Assembly (NCBI GenBank): GCA_038207585.1
Contig: JBBQZP010000019.1
Coordinates: 1 to 64,000, forward strand
Direction of reading: 5' to 3'
Source: JBBQZP01 sp038207585
GTDB lineage: Bacteria > Pseudomonadota > Alphaproteobacteria > Rhodobacterales > Rhodobacteraceae
DNA: 64,000 bases
Part shown: positions 49,431 through 58,140 of the stretch, one piece after another
Numbering within the stretch: the first letter of the stretch is position 1
How the letters are laid out: each line of letters begins with the position of its first letter
Made by a program: the position numbers and the translations under genes
The notes under the pieces: generated by a model
Seen by the model: the letters and a program-made list of their open reading frames with translations, nothing else
Told to the model about the DNA's origin: nothing
The model's database searches: none

Positions 49431-49452
49431 GGGGGCCTTCGGGCCCCCGTTT
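49431..49452 (+). terminator. Intrinsic terminator after the DUF1344 gene
   Basis: GGGGGCC and GGCCCCC form a 7-bp stem with a TTCG tetraloop, followed by GTTT. Confidence 0.75.
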
Positions 49453-49465
49453 CCATTGCATCGCC

Positions 49466-49909
49466 CTAAAGTTTCATCCGATAGCGCACATGCCCGTCTG
49501 ACAGCACGAAACTGTCATATAGCGCGCGGGCCCGCATGTTCCCTTGATCCGTATGCCAGTAAAGCCGATGGCAGCCCTTGGCCCGCGCGATGGCCTGCAG
49601 ATCCTCAATAAGCGCGCGGCCCACGCCGTGCCCCCGCGCGGATTCGCTCACGAAGAGATCCTCCAGATAGCAATCCTCGCCCACAACCCAGGTCGAGGAA
49701 TGCGTCAGATGAAGCGCAAATCCCAGCATCACCTCGCCGTCCCACGCTGCACGGCCTTGCAGCGAGGCCGCAGCATCCATCAATCGCGCCCATGTCCGCT
49801 CGGTCACGGCCGGGTCAAGCTGTACCTCGTAAAACGCCAGATAGTCGCCCCAAAGCGCCAGCCACCCGGCCTTGTCGGCCACGCTCAAATCCCCGATCCG
49901 CAACTTCAT
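49466..49909 (-). CDS. GNAT-family N-acetyltransferase
   Basis: Acetyltransferase of 147 residues. The acetyl-CoA motif is ARGHGVGRALIEDLQAIARA, preceded by YLEDLFVSESARGHG. Acceptor unknown. The ATG lies inside an AT-core intergenic repeat (AAAATGAAG), which also supplies the second codon; an upstream frame to 50056 overlaps the M20 gene and has no family match. No good Shine-Dalgarno is visible other than the GGCGGGAG of the repeat about 15 bases upstream. Confidence 0.85.
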   Translation of the reverse strand: MKLRIGDLSVADKAGWLALWGDYLAFYEVQLDPAVTERTWARLMDAAASLQGRAAWDGEVMLGFALHLTHSSTWVVGEDCYLEDLFVSESARGHGVGRALIEDLQAIARAKGCHRLYWHTDQGNMRARALYDSFVLSDGHVRYRMKL

Positions 49910-49932
49910 TTTTGCAAAAATACTCCCGCCGG
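49904..49932 (-). repeat. Intergenic AT-core repeat, copy E
   Basis: On the minus strand CCGGCGG then GAGTATTTTTGCAAAAATGA. It fills the 34-bp space between the M20 gene stop and the GNAT gene and contains the GNAT start codon. Confidence 0.7.
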
Positions 49933-49943
49933 AGGCCCCAGCC

Positions 49944-51332
49944 TCATGCCGCAGACAGCCGGTCCAGAATCCGCGCCCAACTGCGGATACCCTTTTGGAA
50001 ACTCGCCATGTCGTATTTCTCGTTGGGCGAATGGATCTGGTCGTCGTCCTTGGCAAACCCGATCAGCATCGCGTCCATTCCCAGATAGGTCTTGAAATAT
50101 CCCGCAATGGGGATCGACCCCCCAGCCCCTACATACGCCGCCGGCATCTGCCATTCCTCGCTTAACGCGGCGCGGGCCTTCTCGAACGCGGGGTGATTAA
50201 CGGCCATCACGCTGGCGGGGCCTGCGCCGTGTTCGGTAAAGGTCGCGCTGCAATCGGCCGGCAATTGTGCCTGCACATAGGCGCGGAAGGCGGCGCGGAT
50301 CGCCAGCGGGTCTTGTGCGCCCACCAGACGGAAGCTGATCTTGGCGCGGGCCTCGGCGGGCAGCACGGTCTTGAAGCCGTCGCCGGTATAGCCGCCGGTG
50401 ATGCCGTTCACCTCGGCTGTCGGGCGCGACCACAGCATCTCCAGCGGAGTGCGCCCAACCTCGCCAGCAGGTACCGACAGGCCGACATCGCCCAGAAACC
50501 GCGCGTGATCAAAGGCCAGTCCCTGCCACTGCGCCCGCATCTCGTCGGCCAGTTCCGGCACGCCGTCATAAAAGCCGGGCAGGGTGACGCGGCCCGCATC
50601 GTCATGCAGCCCCGCGATGATCCGCGCCAACACCCGCGCTGGGTTGGCCGCCAGCCCGCCATACATGCCCGAATGCAGATCGCGCGAGGCGGCGTGGATC
50701 GTCACTTCCTCGCCCAACAAGCCCCGCAGCATGGTGACAATGGCGGGGGTTTTGCCCTCGAACAGCCCTGTATCGCAGATCAGGGCGATATCGGCGCGCA
50801 ACTCATCCGCATTGTCCTTAAGAAACGGTATAAGCGAGGGCGAGCCTGATTCCTCCTCCCCTTCGAACAGCACGGTGATCTTGCAGGGCAGGGTGCCATG
50901 CACCGCTTTCCACGCGCGGCAGGCCTCAAGGAACGTCATCAACTGGCCCTTGTCATCCGACGCCCCGCGCGCGCGGATCACGCGGCCTTTTGGAGTTTCC
51001 TGCACTTCTGGGTCGAACGGGTCGCGATGCCATAGGGCAAGGGGATCAACGGGTTGCACGTCATAATGGCCATAGAACAGCAGATGTGGCCCGCCGCCTG
51101 AACCGTCGCCCGCCACATGCGCCACCACCATCGGATGCCCCGGCGTGGCGCGCTTGCTTGCTTCAAAACCCAAAGATTTCAGATCATCCACCAGCCAGTC
51201 GGCGGCACGGTCGCAATCGGCCTTGTAGGCGGGATCGGTGGAAATGGACGGGATGCGCAGCAGGTCCAGCAACCGCTCCACCGCCTCGGGCAGATCGGTG
51301 TCGATGCGTGAAAGCACGGTGTCGATGGTCAT
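49944..51332 (-). CDS. M20-family metallopeptidase (dipeptidase-like)
   Basis: Zinc peptidase of 462 residues. Catalytic and metal residues are visible in LFYGHYDVQPVDPL, GASDDKGQLMTFLEACRA and VLFEGEEESGSPS; the lid (dimerisation) domain begins around 190. It resembles dipeptidases such as CNDP-like M20 proteins that act on carnosine-type or ordinary dipeptides. Divergent from hemA, upstream of the GNAT gene. Confidence 0.9.
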   Translation of the reverse strand: MTIDTVLSRIDTDLPEAVERLLDLLRIPSISTDPAYKADCDRAADWLVDDLKSLGFEASKRATPGHPMVVAHVAGDGSGGGPHLLFYGHYDVQPVDPLALWHRDPFDPEVQETPKGRVIRARGASDDKGQLMTFLEACRAWKAVHGTLPCKITVLFEGEEESGSPSLIPFLKDNADELRADIALICDTGLFEGKTPAIVTMLRGLLGEEVTIHAASRDLHSGMYGGLAANPARVLARIIAGLHDDAGRVTLPGFYDGVPELADEMRAQWQGLAFDHARFLGDVGLSVPAGEVGRTPLEMLWSRPTAEVNGITGGYTGDGFKTVLPAEARAKISFRLVGAQDPLAIRAAFRAYVQAQLPADCSATFTEHGAGPASVMAVNHPAFEKARAALSEEWQMPAAYVGAGGSIPIAGYFKTYLGMDAMLIGFAKDDDQIHSPNEKYDMASFQKGIRSWARILDRLSAA

Positions 51333-51453
51333 GGGCTGCTCCTTGAGTTCGGGGTGACGTTATCATCCGGGCGCGCACTGTCCACCCCGGCGACGACCGG
51401 GGTCTGCTTGCGCCTCAGGGGGCGACATTTTGCCTACTGCGCGGCTCCGCAAT

Positions 51454-51467
51454 TTGACCCATATCAA
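51454..51467 (+). promoter_or_regulatory. FnrL-type box upstream of hemA
   Basis: TTGACCCATATCAA fits TTGA(T/C)-N4-ATCAA. Its centre is about 41.5 bases before a start predicted from TATATG (51491-51496), the position used for class II activation by Fnr/Crp proteins. Fnr control of hemA is known in Rhodobacter. Confidence 0.75.
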
Positions 51468-51490
51468 CGCGCAAGACGGACACCCGCCTG

Positions 51491-51496
51491 TATATG
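51491..51496 (+). promoter_or_regulatory. hemA -10 element
   Basis: TATATG, with the Fnr box in place of a good -35. Transcription would start near 51502, leaving a leader of about 39 bases. Confidence 0.55.
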
Positions 51497-51540
51497 ACCC
51501 CCGGTCCGGCCCCCGAATGCCGACCCAACGGGAGACTGCA

Positions 51541-52764
51541 ATGAACTACGACGCCGCCCTCGACCTCGCAATCCAGCGCCTGCATGACGAAGGCCGCTAC
51601 CGCACCTTCATTGATATCGAACGCCGCAAAGGCGGCTATCCGCATGCGGTCTGGCGCAAGCTCGATGGCACGGAAAAGGATATCACCGTCTGGTGCGGCA
51701 ACGATTATCTGGGCATGGGGCAGCATCCCGAGGTGCTTGCCGCGATGCATGACGCGCTGGAGGCAACCGGGGCGGGATCCGGCGGCACGCGCAACATTTC
51801 CGGCACCACAGTCTATCACAACCGGCTTGAGGCGGAACTGGCCGATCTGCATGGCAAGGAGGCTGCGCTGATCTTCACCAGCGCCTATATTGCCAATGAT
51901 GCAACCCTTTCGACGCTGCCCAGACTGTTCCCCGGCCTGATCACCTATTCCGACAGCCTGAATCACGCCTCGATGATCGAAGGCATCAGGCGCAATGGCG
52001 GCGAAAAGCGGATTTTCCGGCACAACGACGTGGATCATCTGCGCACACTTCTGGCGGCGGATGATTCCGCCGCGCCCAAACTGATTGCCTTCGAATCGAT
52101 CTATTCGATGGATGGCGATTTTGCGCCGATGCGTGCGATCTGCGATCTGGCGCAGGAATTCGGCGCACTGACCTATCTGGATGAGGTTCACGCCGTCGGC
52201 ATGTACGGCCCACGCGGGGCAGGGGTTGCCGAACGCGACGGGCTGATGGGCCGGATTGATATCATCAACGGCACGCTGGCCAAGGCATATGGCGTGTTTG
52301 GCGGCTATATCGCGGCGTCGGCCCGGATGGTCGATGCGATCCGGTCCTATGCGCCGGGGTTCATCTTCACCACATCGTTGCCACCTGCGGTTGCGGCGGG
52401 CGCTGCCACATCGGTGCGGGTGCTGAAGTCTGCGCAACACCTTCGGGATGCACAGCAACTGAACGCGCGCATCCTGAAGTTGCGGCTAAGGGGGCTTGGC
52501 CTGCCGATCATCGACCACGGATCACACATCGTGCCAGTGCATGTAGGCGACCCGGTCCATTGCAAGATGATGTCGGACATGTTGCTGGATCAGTTCGGGA
52601 TTTATGTTCAGCCGATCAATTTTCCCACCGTTCCGCGTGGCACTGAAAGGCTGCGCTTTACCCCCTCTCCGGTGCACGATGCGCGTCAAATTGCGGCGCT
52701 TGTTTCCGCAATGGATACATTGTGGGGCCATTGTGCGCTGAATCGCGCCGAGGTGGTCGCGTAA
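51541..52764 (+). CDS. hemA: 5-aminolevulinate synthase
   Basis: Condenses glycine and succinyl-CoA to 5-aminolevulinate, the entry to haem and bacteriochlorophyll synthesis in alphaproteobacteria. The 407 residues match R. capsulatus and R. sphaeroides enzymes in length. Conserved: WCGNDYLGMGQHP, GSGGTRNISGTT, DEVHAVGMYGPRGAG and PLP Lys248 in NGTLAKAYGVFGG. ACGGGAG lies before the ATG. The upstream Fnr-type box predicts induction at low oxygen. Confidence 0.97.
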   Translation: MNYDAALDLAIQRLHDEGRYRTFIDIERRKGGYPHAVWRKLDGTEKDITVWCGNDYLGMGQHPEVLAAMHDALEATGAGSGGTRNISGTTVYHNRLEAELADLHGKEAALIFTSAYIANDATLSTLPRLFPGLITYSDSLNHASMIEGIRRNGGEKRIFRHNDVDHLRTLLAADDSAAPKLIAFESIYSMDGDFAPMRAICDLAQEFGALTYLDEVHAVGMYGPRGAGVAERDGLMGRIDIINGTLAKAYGVFGGYIAASARMVDAIRSYAPGFIFTTSLPPAVAAGAATSVRVLKSAQHLRDAQQLNARILKLRLRGLGLPIIDHGSHIVPVHVGDPVHCKMMSDMLLDQFGIYVQPINFPTVPRGTERLRFTPSPVHDARQIAALVSAMDTLWGHCALNRAEVVA

Positions 52765-52878
52765 CGTATCGGCATATGCAAAACCCCTTGCCCTATGGTA
52801 GCCTATACGGAATAGGACGCACATGAGTCGGTCAAAAATCCGACTCGGGGACCTTGGGGCAGGAACGGGACAGGATTG

Positions 52879-54099
52879 ATGGTCTGGCGAAGGACAAAAC
52901 CTTCGGCGGTTCAAGTTGAGGCACCGAAAGGTTTCGACGACTTTGAACTGCGTTTGGGCGATGTGATGCGTGGCGAGCGGGCGACGCTTGGCAAATCATT
53001 GCTTGACGTTCAGCGTGACCTGAAGATCAAGGCCACCTATATCGCCGCCATCGAAAACTGCGATGTGTCCGCGTTTGAAACACAAGGCTTTGTCGCGGGA
53101 TATGTCCGGTCTTACGCGCGCTATCTGGGCATGGACCCCGATGAGGTGTTCGCACGCTTTTGCGCCGAGGCGAATTTCACCGTGGCGCATGGCATGTCGG
53201 CTGCGGCATCGTCGGCGGGCATGACGGCGGCGCGGACACGTACGATTGAATATCACGACCCGTTGGCCAACCCGAATGCAACCTTCATTCCCCGCTCGCA
53301 AAGTATCTTTTCGCAGATCGAACCGGGGGCTGTAGGCTCGCTGGCGGTTCTGGTCGCACTGATCGGGGCGATTGGGTATGGCGGCTGGTCGGTGCTGCAA
53401 GAGGTGCAGCGCGTGCAGCTTGCCCCGGTGGATCAGGCACCGTCCGTTGTGGCGGATATTGACCCGTTGGGAAATGTTCAGGGCACGGCCCCTTTGGTGC
53501 GCTCGGCCCCCGCCACCACGGATGAGGTGGCAAGCAACGAACCTTTGCCGAATTCCGATCTGATGGACCGCCTTTACCGCCCGCAAGCGCTTGACGCGCC
53601 GGTTCTAACGCCGCGTGATGGGCCGATTGCCGGGATTGATCCGCGCTTGTCGCTGCCAACTGGCGGCTTGGCCCCTGCATCAGTGGTTGCTGATGCCGCC
53701 GATCAGACCGATACCTCCGGCACCGTTCAGGTGGTCGAAGCCGATGCGCCCCCGGTGCAGCTTTTGGCCGTGCGCCCGGCATGGGTGCGGGTATCGTCTG
53801 CCGATGGCACGACGCTGTTTGAAAAGACGCTGGATGCGGGCGAACGCTATGTCGTGCCGCAGTTCGAAACACCCGCGCTTCTGCGGTCGGGCAATTCGGG
53901 GTCGGTCTATTTCGTGGTCAACGGCAAGACCTTTGGTCCTGCCGCCCCCGGCCCGCAGGTGGTCAGCAAGATCGCGCTGTCACCCGATGCGCTGACCGGC
54001 AAGTTTGCCGAAGCCGATCTGAACGCTGACCCCGATCTGTCGCGGATGATCGCTGTGGCATCGGCGGACCCGGTGATTGACGCCGCCCCGGCGGAATAA
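52879..54099 (+). CDS. rodZ: RodZ-like HTH/membrane protein
   Basis: Protein of 406 residues with an N-terminal Xre-type HTH (about 22-95: GDVMRGERATLGKSLLDVQRDL, FVAGYVRSYARYLG), a membrane segment at about 150-170, a Pro/Ala/Thr-rich linker, and a C-terminal DUF4115-like beta domain (AVRPAWVRVSSADGTTLFEKTL). RodZ links MreB to the wall-building machinery. The ATG at 52879 follows GGACAGGA. Precedes ispG, the usual gene order in this group. Confidence 0.85.
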   Translation: MVWRRTKPSAVQVEAPKGFDDFELRLGDVMRGERATLGKSLLDVQRDLKIKATYIAAIENCDVSAFETQGFVAGYVRSYARYLGMDPDEVFARFCAEANFTVAHGMSAAASSAGMTAARTRTIEYHDPLANPNATFIPRSQSIFSQIEPGAVGSLAVLVALIGAIGYGGWSVLQEVQRVQLAPVDQAPSVVADIDPLGNVQGTAPLVRSAPATTDEVASNEPLPNSDLMDRLYRPQALDAPVLTPRDGPIAGIDPRLSLPTGGLAPASVVADAADQTDTSGTVQVVEADAPPVQLLAVRPAWVRVSSADGTTLFEKTLDAGERYVVPQFETPALLRSGNSGSVYFVVNGKTFGPAAPGPQVVSKIALSPDALTGKFAEADLNADPDLSRMIAVASADPVIDAAPAE

Positions 54100-54142
54100 G
54101 TCCACACCCTTGTGACACCGCTTCCCATTGCCCGCGAGGCCC

Positions 54143-54161
54143 GGCCTGATATGATCAGGCC
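54143..54161 (+). repeat. Short palindrome between rodZ and ispG
   Basis: GGCCTGATATGATCAGGCC: 8-bp arms around ATG. No T-run. Resembles the palindrome between the tRNA-Asp genes in its CCTGAT core. Confidence 0.5.
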
Positions 54162-54188
54162 AAACGCAGGCATCCGAAGGGCCACCCA

Positions 54189-55313
54189 ATGTCACTGAAC
54201 GCCGTCCGCCCCTGGCGCAACATCTACCGCCGCACATCGCGCCAGATCATGGTGGGCAAGGTGGCCGTGGGGGGGGACGCACCGATTTCGGTGCAGACCA
54301 TGACCAACACTCTGACCACCGATATCGCCGCCACCATCGAGCAGGTGCAGCGCTGTGCCGTGGCCGGGGCGGATATCGTGCGCATCTCTACCCCTGATGC
54401 CGAAAGCACCGCCGCCCTGCGCCACATCATCGCGGAAAGCCCGGTGCCGATCGTGGCCGACATCCATTTCCACTACAAACGCGCGATCGAGGCTGCCGAG
54501 GCGGGCGCCGCCTGTCTGCGCATCAACCCCGGAAATATCGGTGACGCCAAGCGGGTGAAAGAGGTGATCCGCGCGGCAAAAGACCACGGCTGTTCGATCC
54601 GCATCGGGGTGAACGCAGGGTCATTGGAGCGGCATTTGCTGGAAAAATACGGCGAGCCGTGCCCGGATGCGATGGTCGAATCCGGGCTTGATCACATCAA
54701 GATCCTGCAAGACAACGATTTTCACGAATTCAAGATCAGCGTGAAGGCGTCGGACGTGTTCATGGCCGCGGCCGCCTATCAGCAACTGGCCGAAGCCACC
54801 GACGCGCCGATCCATCTTGGCATCACCGAAGCGGGCGGGCTGCAATCGGGCACGGTGAAATCGGCCATCGGTCTGGGCAACCTGTTGTGGATGGGCATCG
54901 GCGACACGATCCGCGTGTCGCTGTCTGCCGATCCGGTTGAGGAAGTGAAGGTCGGCTTTGAAATTCTGAAATCGCTGGGCCTGCGGCATCGCGGTGTCAC
55001 CATCAACTCCTGCCCAAGCTGCGCGCGGCAGGGGTTTGACGTGATCAAGACCGTGTCCGAACTTGAAAACCGTCTGGCCCACATCACCACCTCGATGAGC
55101 CTTTCGATCATCGGCTGCGTGGTCAACGGTCCGGGTGAAGCGCTGATGACCGACATCGGCTTTACCGGCGGCGGGGCAGGGTCGGGGATGGTGTATCTGG
55201 CCGGCAAGCAAAGCCACAAGCTGGGCAATGCCGGGATGATTGATCACATCGTCGAATTGGTGGAGCAGAAAGCCGCCGCGATTGAGGCGGAAACGGCTGA
55301 GGCGGCGGAGTAG
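54189..55313 (+). CDS. ispG: 4-hydroxy-3-methylbut-2-enyl-diphosphate synthase
   Basis: Reduces MEcPP to HMBPP in the MEP isoprenoid pathway with an iron-sulfur cluster. The 374 residues show the N-terminal barrel (SVQTMTNTLTTD, ADIHFHYKRA, CLRINPGNIG) and the C-terminal cluster domain with NSCPSCARQG and GCVVNGPGEA, which supply the three cysteine ligands and a Glu. The last ten residues are Ala/Glu-rich and not conserved. Confidence 0.97.
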   Translation: MSLNAVRPWRNIYRRTSRQIMVGKVAVGGDAPISVQTMTNTLTTDIAATIEQVQRCAVAGADIVRISTPDAESTAALRHIIAESPVPIVADIHFHYKRAIEAAEAGAACLRINPGNIGDAKRVKEVIRAAKDHGCSIRIGVNAGSLERHLLEKYGEPCPDAMVESGLDHIKILQDNDFHEFKISVKASDVFMAAAAYQQLAEATDAPIHLGITEAGGLQSGTVKSAIGLGNLLWMGIGDTIRVSLSADPVEEVKVGFEILKSLGLRHRGVTINSCPSCARQGFDVIKTVSELENRLAHITTSMSLSIIGCVVNGPGEALMTDIGFTGGGAGSGMVYLAGKQSHKLGNAGMIDHIVELVEQKAAAIEAETAEAAE

Positions 55314-55435
55314 GGGGTGCTGGTCGGTACGGGTTGAGCGCGAACAGTTTATTTGCAATTTGACGACGGTGCGAGAAAGTCAGCTTTGAGCCACGAGAGT
55401 TGAAAGCCGCACAGGATATGAATAGCTGCTTCGAA

Positions 55436-55771
55436 CTAAGACCCCATGAACCGCCGCCTCGCCTCCACAGCTATGTTGTAACGCTGCTGAAGATCAGCGA
55501 TCAAAGCCATCGCAATATGCTTGGCATCGTTGCCCTCTGCCTCCCTGTAACTCTGCTTTGCCGCTTCCAGCAATTTCTTGATTTTGAACTCCTCCGGCAA
55601 TGCGCCTGCTTCAGCCATGATGCGGACCGCGACTGCGGAGGCCATGTCGGTGAATGCCTCGCCTGAGCGGTCGGGCAGGGGCTTCCCCTCGCCCTTCAGA
55701 CCGCTGAGTTTGCCTTCCGCAAGGGCCTTTTGGATTTGCCGTTCCACAAGACGGTCAAAGGAGAATGTCAT
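55436..55771 (-). CDS. DUF1992 (DnaJ-homologue C28-like) protein
   Basis: Small helical protein of 111 residues: FDRLVERQIQKALAEGKLSG, GEGKPLPDRSGEAFTD and KKLLEAAKQSYREAEG are characteristic of DUF1992. Function unknown; eukaryotic relatives are DNAJC28. Codon use is less GC-rich than in the neighbouring genes, and the flanks contain a repeat-like structure, so the segment may be a later arrival. Confidence 0.8.
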   Translation of the reverse strand: MTFSFDRLVERQIQKALAEGKLSGLKGEGKPLPDRSGEAFTDMASAVAVRIMAEAGALPEEFKIKKLLEAAKQSYREAEGNDAKHIAMALIADLQQRYNIAVEARRRFMGS

Positions 55772-55982
55772 GTGGTCTTCCTACTTTTTCGCCGGCGCCG
55801 CACAGGTACGTGCAAAGAAGTGTAGAACATAGCTTATGGGGGAAGAAGCGGTCACTCGAAAGTCTATGCCAAATGACCGCTTCGTCCCGCTCTGCAGACC
55901 CTCCCTGCACCTTCAGCGCCGCCTCATGCCACAGCGCCCGTTCACCCGAAACGCGCGCCACCGCATCGCGCCAGAACAAACT
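55772..55982. other. Gap with an inverted repeat and a possible gene fragment
   Basis: A minus-strand frame from 55979 (TTG) starts LFWRDAVARVSGERALWHEA with good codon use for ~25 codons and then turns atypical. It could be the remnant of a gene end; I do not recognise it. The inverted repeat at 55845-55883 lies within its atypical part. Confidence 0.35.
55845..55883. repeat. Inverted repeat GAAGCGGTCA / TGACCGCTTC
   Basis: Perfect 10-bp arms separated by 19 bases, without a T-run. It resembles short intergenic repeats I remember from this bacterial group, but a genome comparison would be needed to show this. It may also act as the 3' end of the DsbA-like transcript. Confidence 0.5.
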
Positions 55983-56729
55983 CTACCCCTTGCGTTCGTC
56001 CGCAACGATCTGGCGCAGGCCGTCCAGGGGCACATAGCCGCGCAGCATCTGGCCCTGCACCACGAAGGTGGGCGTGCCGTTGATCTGCATGGCGGTGCCA
56101 AGCGCGTGGTTTGCCTGAATGATCGAGGTAACCTCGGGGCTGTCCATCATGGCCTGAATGGCCGGGTGCACAAGGTTGAACTTCTTTGACAACGCCTCCA
56201 GTGCTGCGGGCGAGATATCGGCGCGCAGGGTCATCAGCGCGTCATGGACGGATTTGTAGGCGTCATCCCCCGCCACCTGCCGCACGGCGATTGCATAGCG
56301 TGACGCCAGCACGGAGTCGTCACCCAGAATCGGGAACTCTTTGACGACAAGGCGGATGTTGCCATCGGCCTTCAACAGCTCTTCCACCTCGGGGAAGGCT
56401 TTCTTGCAATAGCCGCAGCGGTAATCCATGAATTCGACGATGGTGATATCGCCGTCGGGGTTGCCGCCGACCCAGCTTGTCGGATCATTGAAGATCGCAT
56501 CGGCATTGGCGGCCAACAGGTCACGGTCGGATGCCGCGGCCTGATCATCCTGCCGTTGGTTCAGAACGTCGATGGCTTCTTTCAGCACCTCGGGGTTTTC
56601 CAGCAGATAGGCGCGGACCTCAGCCTGAAAGGCGGCGCGTTCGGCGTCTGACATCTTGGCGACGTCAAAGGCAAAGGCGGGTGCAGCAAGGCACAGGCCA
56701 AAGGCAGTTGTGGCGAACAGGCGGATCAT
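55983..56729 (-). CDS. DsbA-family thiol-disulfide protein (periplasmic)
   Basis: Thioredoxin-fold protein of 248 residues: signal peptide MIRLFATTAFGLCLAAPAFA, a helical N-terminal extension (VAKMSDAERAAFQAEVRAYL), the active site C105-G-Y-C108 in EFMDYRCGYCKKAF, and the cis-Pro loop INGTPTFVVQG. The extension and motif resemble ScsC/Com1-type oxidoreductases or isomerases rather than classical DsbA. The ATG at 56729 fits the signal peptide. The dsbB gene at 25409 could reoxidise it. Confidence 0.9.
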   Translation of the reverse strand: MIRLFATTAFGLCLAAPAFAFDVAKMSDAERAAFQAEVRAYLLENPEVLKEAIDVLNQRQDDQAAASDRDLLAANADAIFNDPTSWVGGNPDGDITIVEFMDYRCGYCKKAFPEVEELLKADGNIRLVVKEFPILGDDSVLASRYAIAVRQVAGDDAYKSVHDALMTLRADISPAALEALSKKFNLVHPAIQAMMDSPEVTSIIQANHALGTAMQINGTPTFVVQGQMLRGYVPLDGLRQIVADERKG

Positions 56730-56889
56730 GGCGTCACTTTCAAAACTCGGCGCGGGCAGGACCTCGCGGATTCTTCGGCATTTGTCGGGCGCAGTTTTGG
56801 CCGCGCGCTGGCAGAAATACAAGCGGATGCCTGCGCTTGACCGCCCCGCACGCAAGCGGCACTGTCACGCCAATGGTAGCGGGGGCGCA

Positions 56890-58122
56890 ATGACGGTGAC
56901 AAGGCATGCAGCGACAGTTCGCCGATTTGTGATCCGGGCGGTGATGGTCCTTTGCCTTGGCGGCGGGCCGGTGGTGGCGCAGGATCTGTCGGCGTTGGCC
57001 CGGCTGAACCCGCAAGATTCGTCGGTTGCGGATACGGACGGCGGCATCGGCGTGGCGCTGGCCCTGTCGCAGCCGGTGCCGTGGCGGGTGCGGGTGCTGG
57101 ACGCGCCGCCGCGTCTGATCATGGATTTTCGCGAGGTTGACTGGACCGGGATCGACCGGGTTGCCCGAACCTCGGGTCATGTGAAAGCGCTGCGGGCGGG
57201 GGTGTTCCGCCCCGGCTGGTCGCGGCTGGTGATCGAGATGGACGCGCCGTTTCTGGTGGCCTCGGCCGCGATGACAACGGGCGACGGGGCGGCGAGGATC
57301 GATGTGCGGCTTTTACCCGCCGTGCAGGCCGATTTCGCCGCCAAGGCCGCATTGCCCGAACCGCCGGGCTGGGCCTTGCCCGCATCCGCGCCGCCGCAGC
57401 CCGCATCAAAGCGCGAACCCGGCCCGCCGATCATCGTGCTGGACCCCGGCCACGGCGGCATCGACCCCGGTGCCGAACGCGACGGGGTGACGGAAGCTGA
57501 CCTGATGCTTGGTTTCGCGCGTGAGCTGAAAGAGGTGCTTGTCCGCGCCGGGTTTCGGGTGGTGATGACGCGCGAGGATGATGTGTTCGTGCCGCTTGAG
57601 TCGCGGATTTCCATCGCCCGCGCTGCCCATGCCGATGTGTTTGTGGCGCTGCACGCAGATGCCTTAGCCGAAGGCGAAGCGGTTGGGGCCACCGTCTACA
57701 CCCTGTCGGATGCGGCCAGCGATGCGGCCTCGGCGGCGCTTGCCGAACGGCACGACCGTGATGACCTGCTGGCGGGGGTGGATCTGAGCAAGCAGGATGA
57801 TCTGGTGGCCACCGTGTTGATGGACATGGCGCGCACCGAAACCGAACCCCGCACGGCGCGGCTGTCAGCCGCATTGGCGGGGGCCATGCAAAAGGCCGGC
57901 ATCAAGATGCACCGCCATCCCGAACAGTCCGCAGGGTTATCGGTGCTGAAATCGCCCGATGTGCCGTCGGTTCTGATCGAGCTTGGCTTTTTGTCCAGTG
58001 CGCGTGATCTGGCGCGGCTGAACGATCCGGTGTGGCGCGCGAAAATGACGCAGGCCATCCGTGATGGGCTGGCCGCCTGGGGCGCGCAGGATCAGGCGCT
58101 GCAGGCGCTGTTGCGAAAGTAG
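56890..58122 (+). CDS. N-acetylmuramoyl-L-alanine amidase (AmiC-like)
   Basis: Periplasmic amidase of 410 residues that splits daughter-cell peptidoglycan. Signal peptide at 1-31, AMIN domain at about 45-145 (targets the septum or outer wall), linker, then the Amidase_3 domain with zinc ligands in VLDPGHGGIDPGAE, EADLMLGFA, FVALHAD and the catalytic Glu in VLIELGFLSS. The active-site-blocking helix seen in AmiB/C (about 290-320) seems present, implying activation by an EnvC-type protein. Confidence 0.92.
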   Translation: MTVTRHAATVRRFVIRAVMVLCLGGGPVVAQDLSALARLNPQDSSVADTDGGIGVALALSQPVPWRVRVLDAPPRLIMDFREVDWTGIDRVARTSGHVKALRAGVFRPGWSRLVIEMDAPFLVASAAMTTGDGAARIDVRLLPAVQADFAAKAALPEPPGWALPASAPPQPASKREPGPPIIVLDPGHGGIDPGAERDGVTEADLMLGFARELKEVLVRAGFRVVMTREDDVFVPLESRISIARAAHADVFVALHADALAEGEAVGATVYTLSDAASDAASAALAERHDRDDLLAGVDLSKQDDLVATVLMDMARTETEPRTARLSAALAGAMQKAGIKMHRHPEQSAGLSVLKSPDVPSVLIELGFLSSARDLARLNDPVWRAKMTQAIRDGLAAWGAQDQALQALLRK

Positions 58123-58140
58123 GCTGGAGGGTTGGCACGC

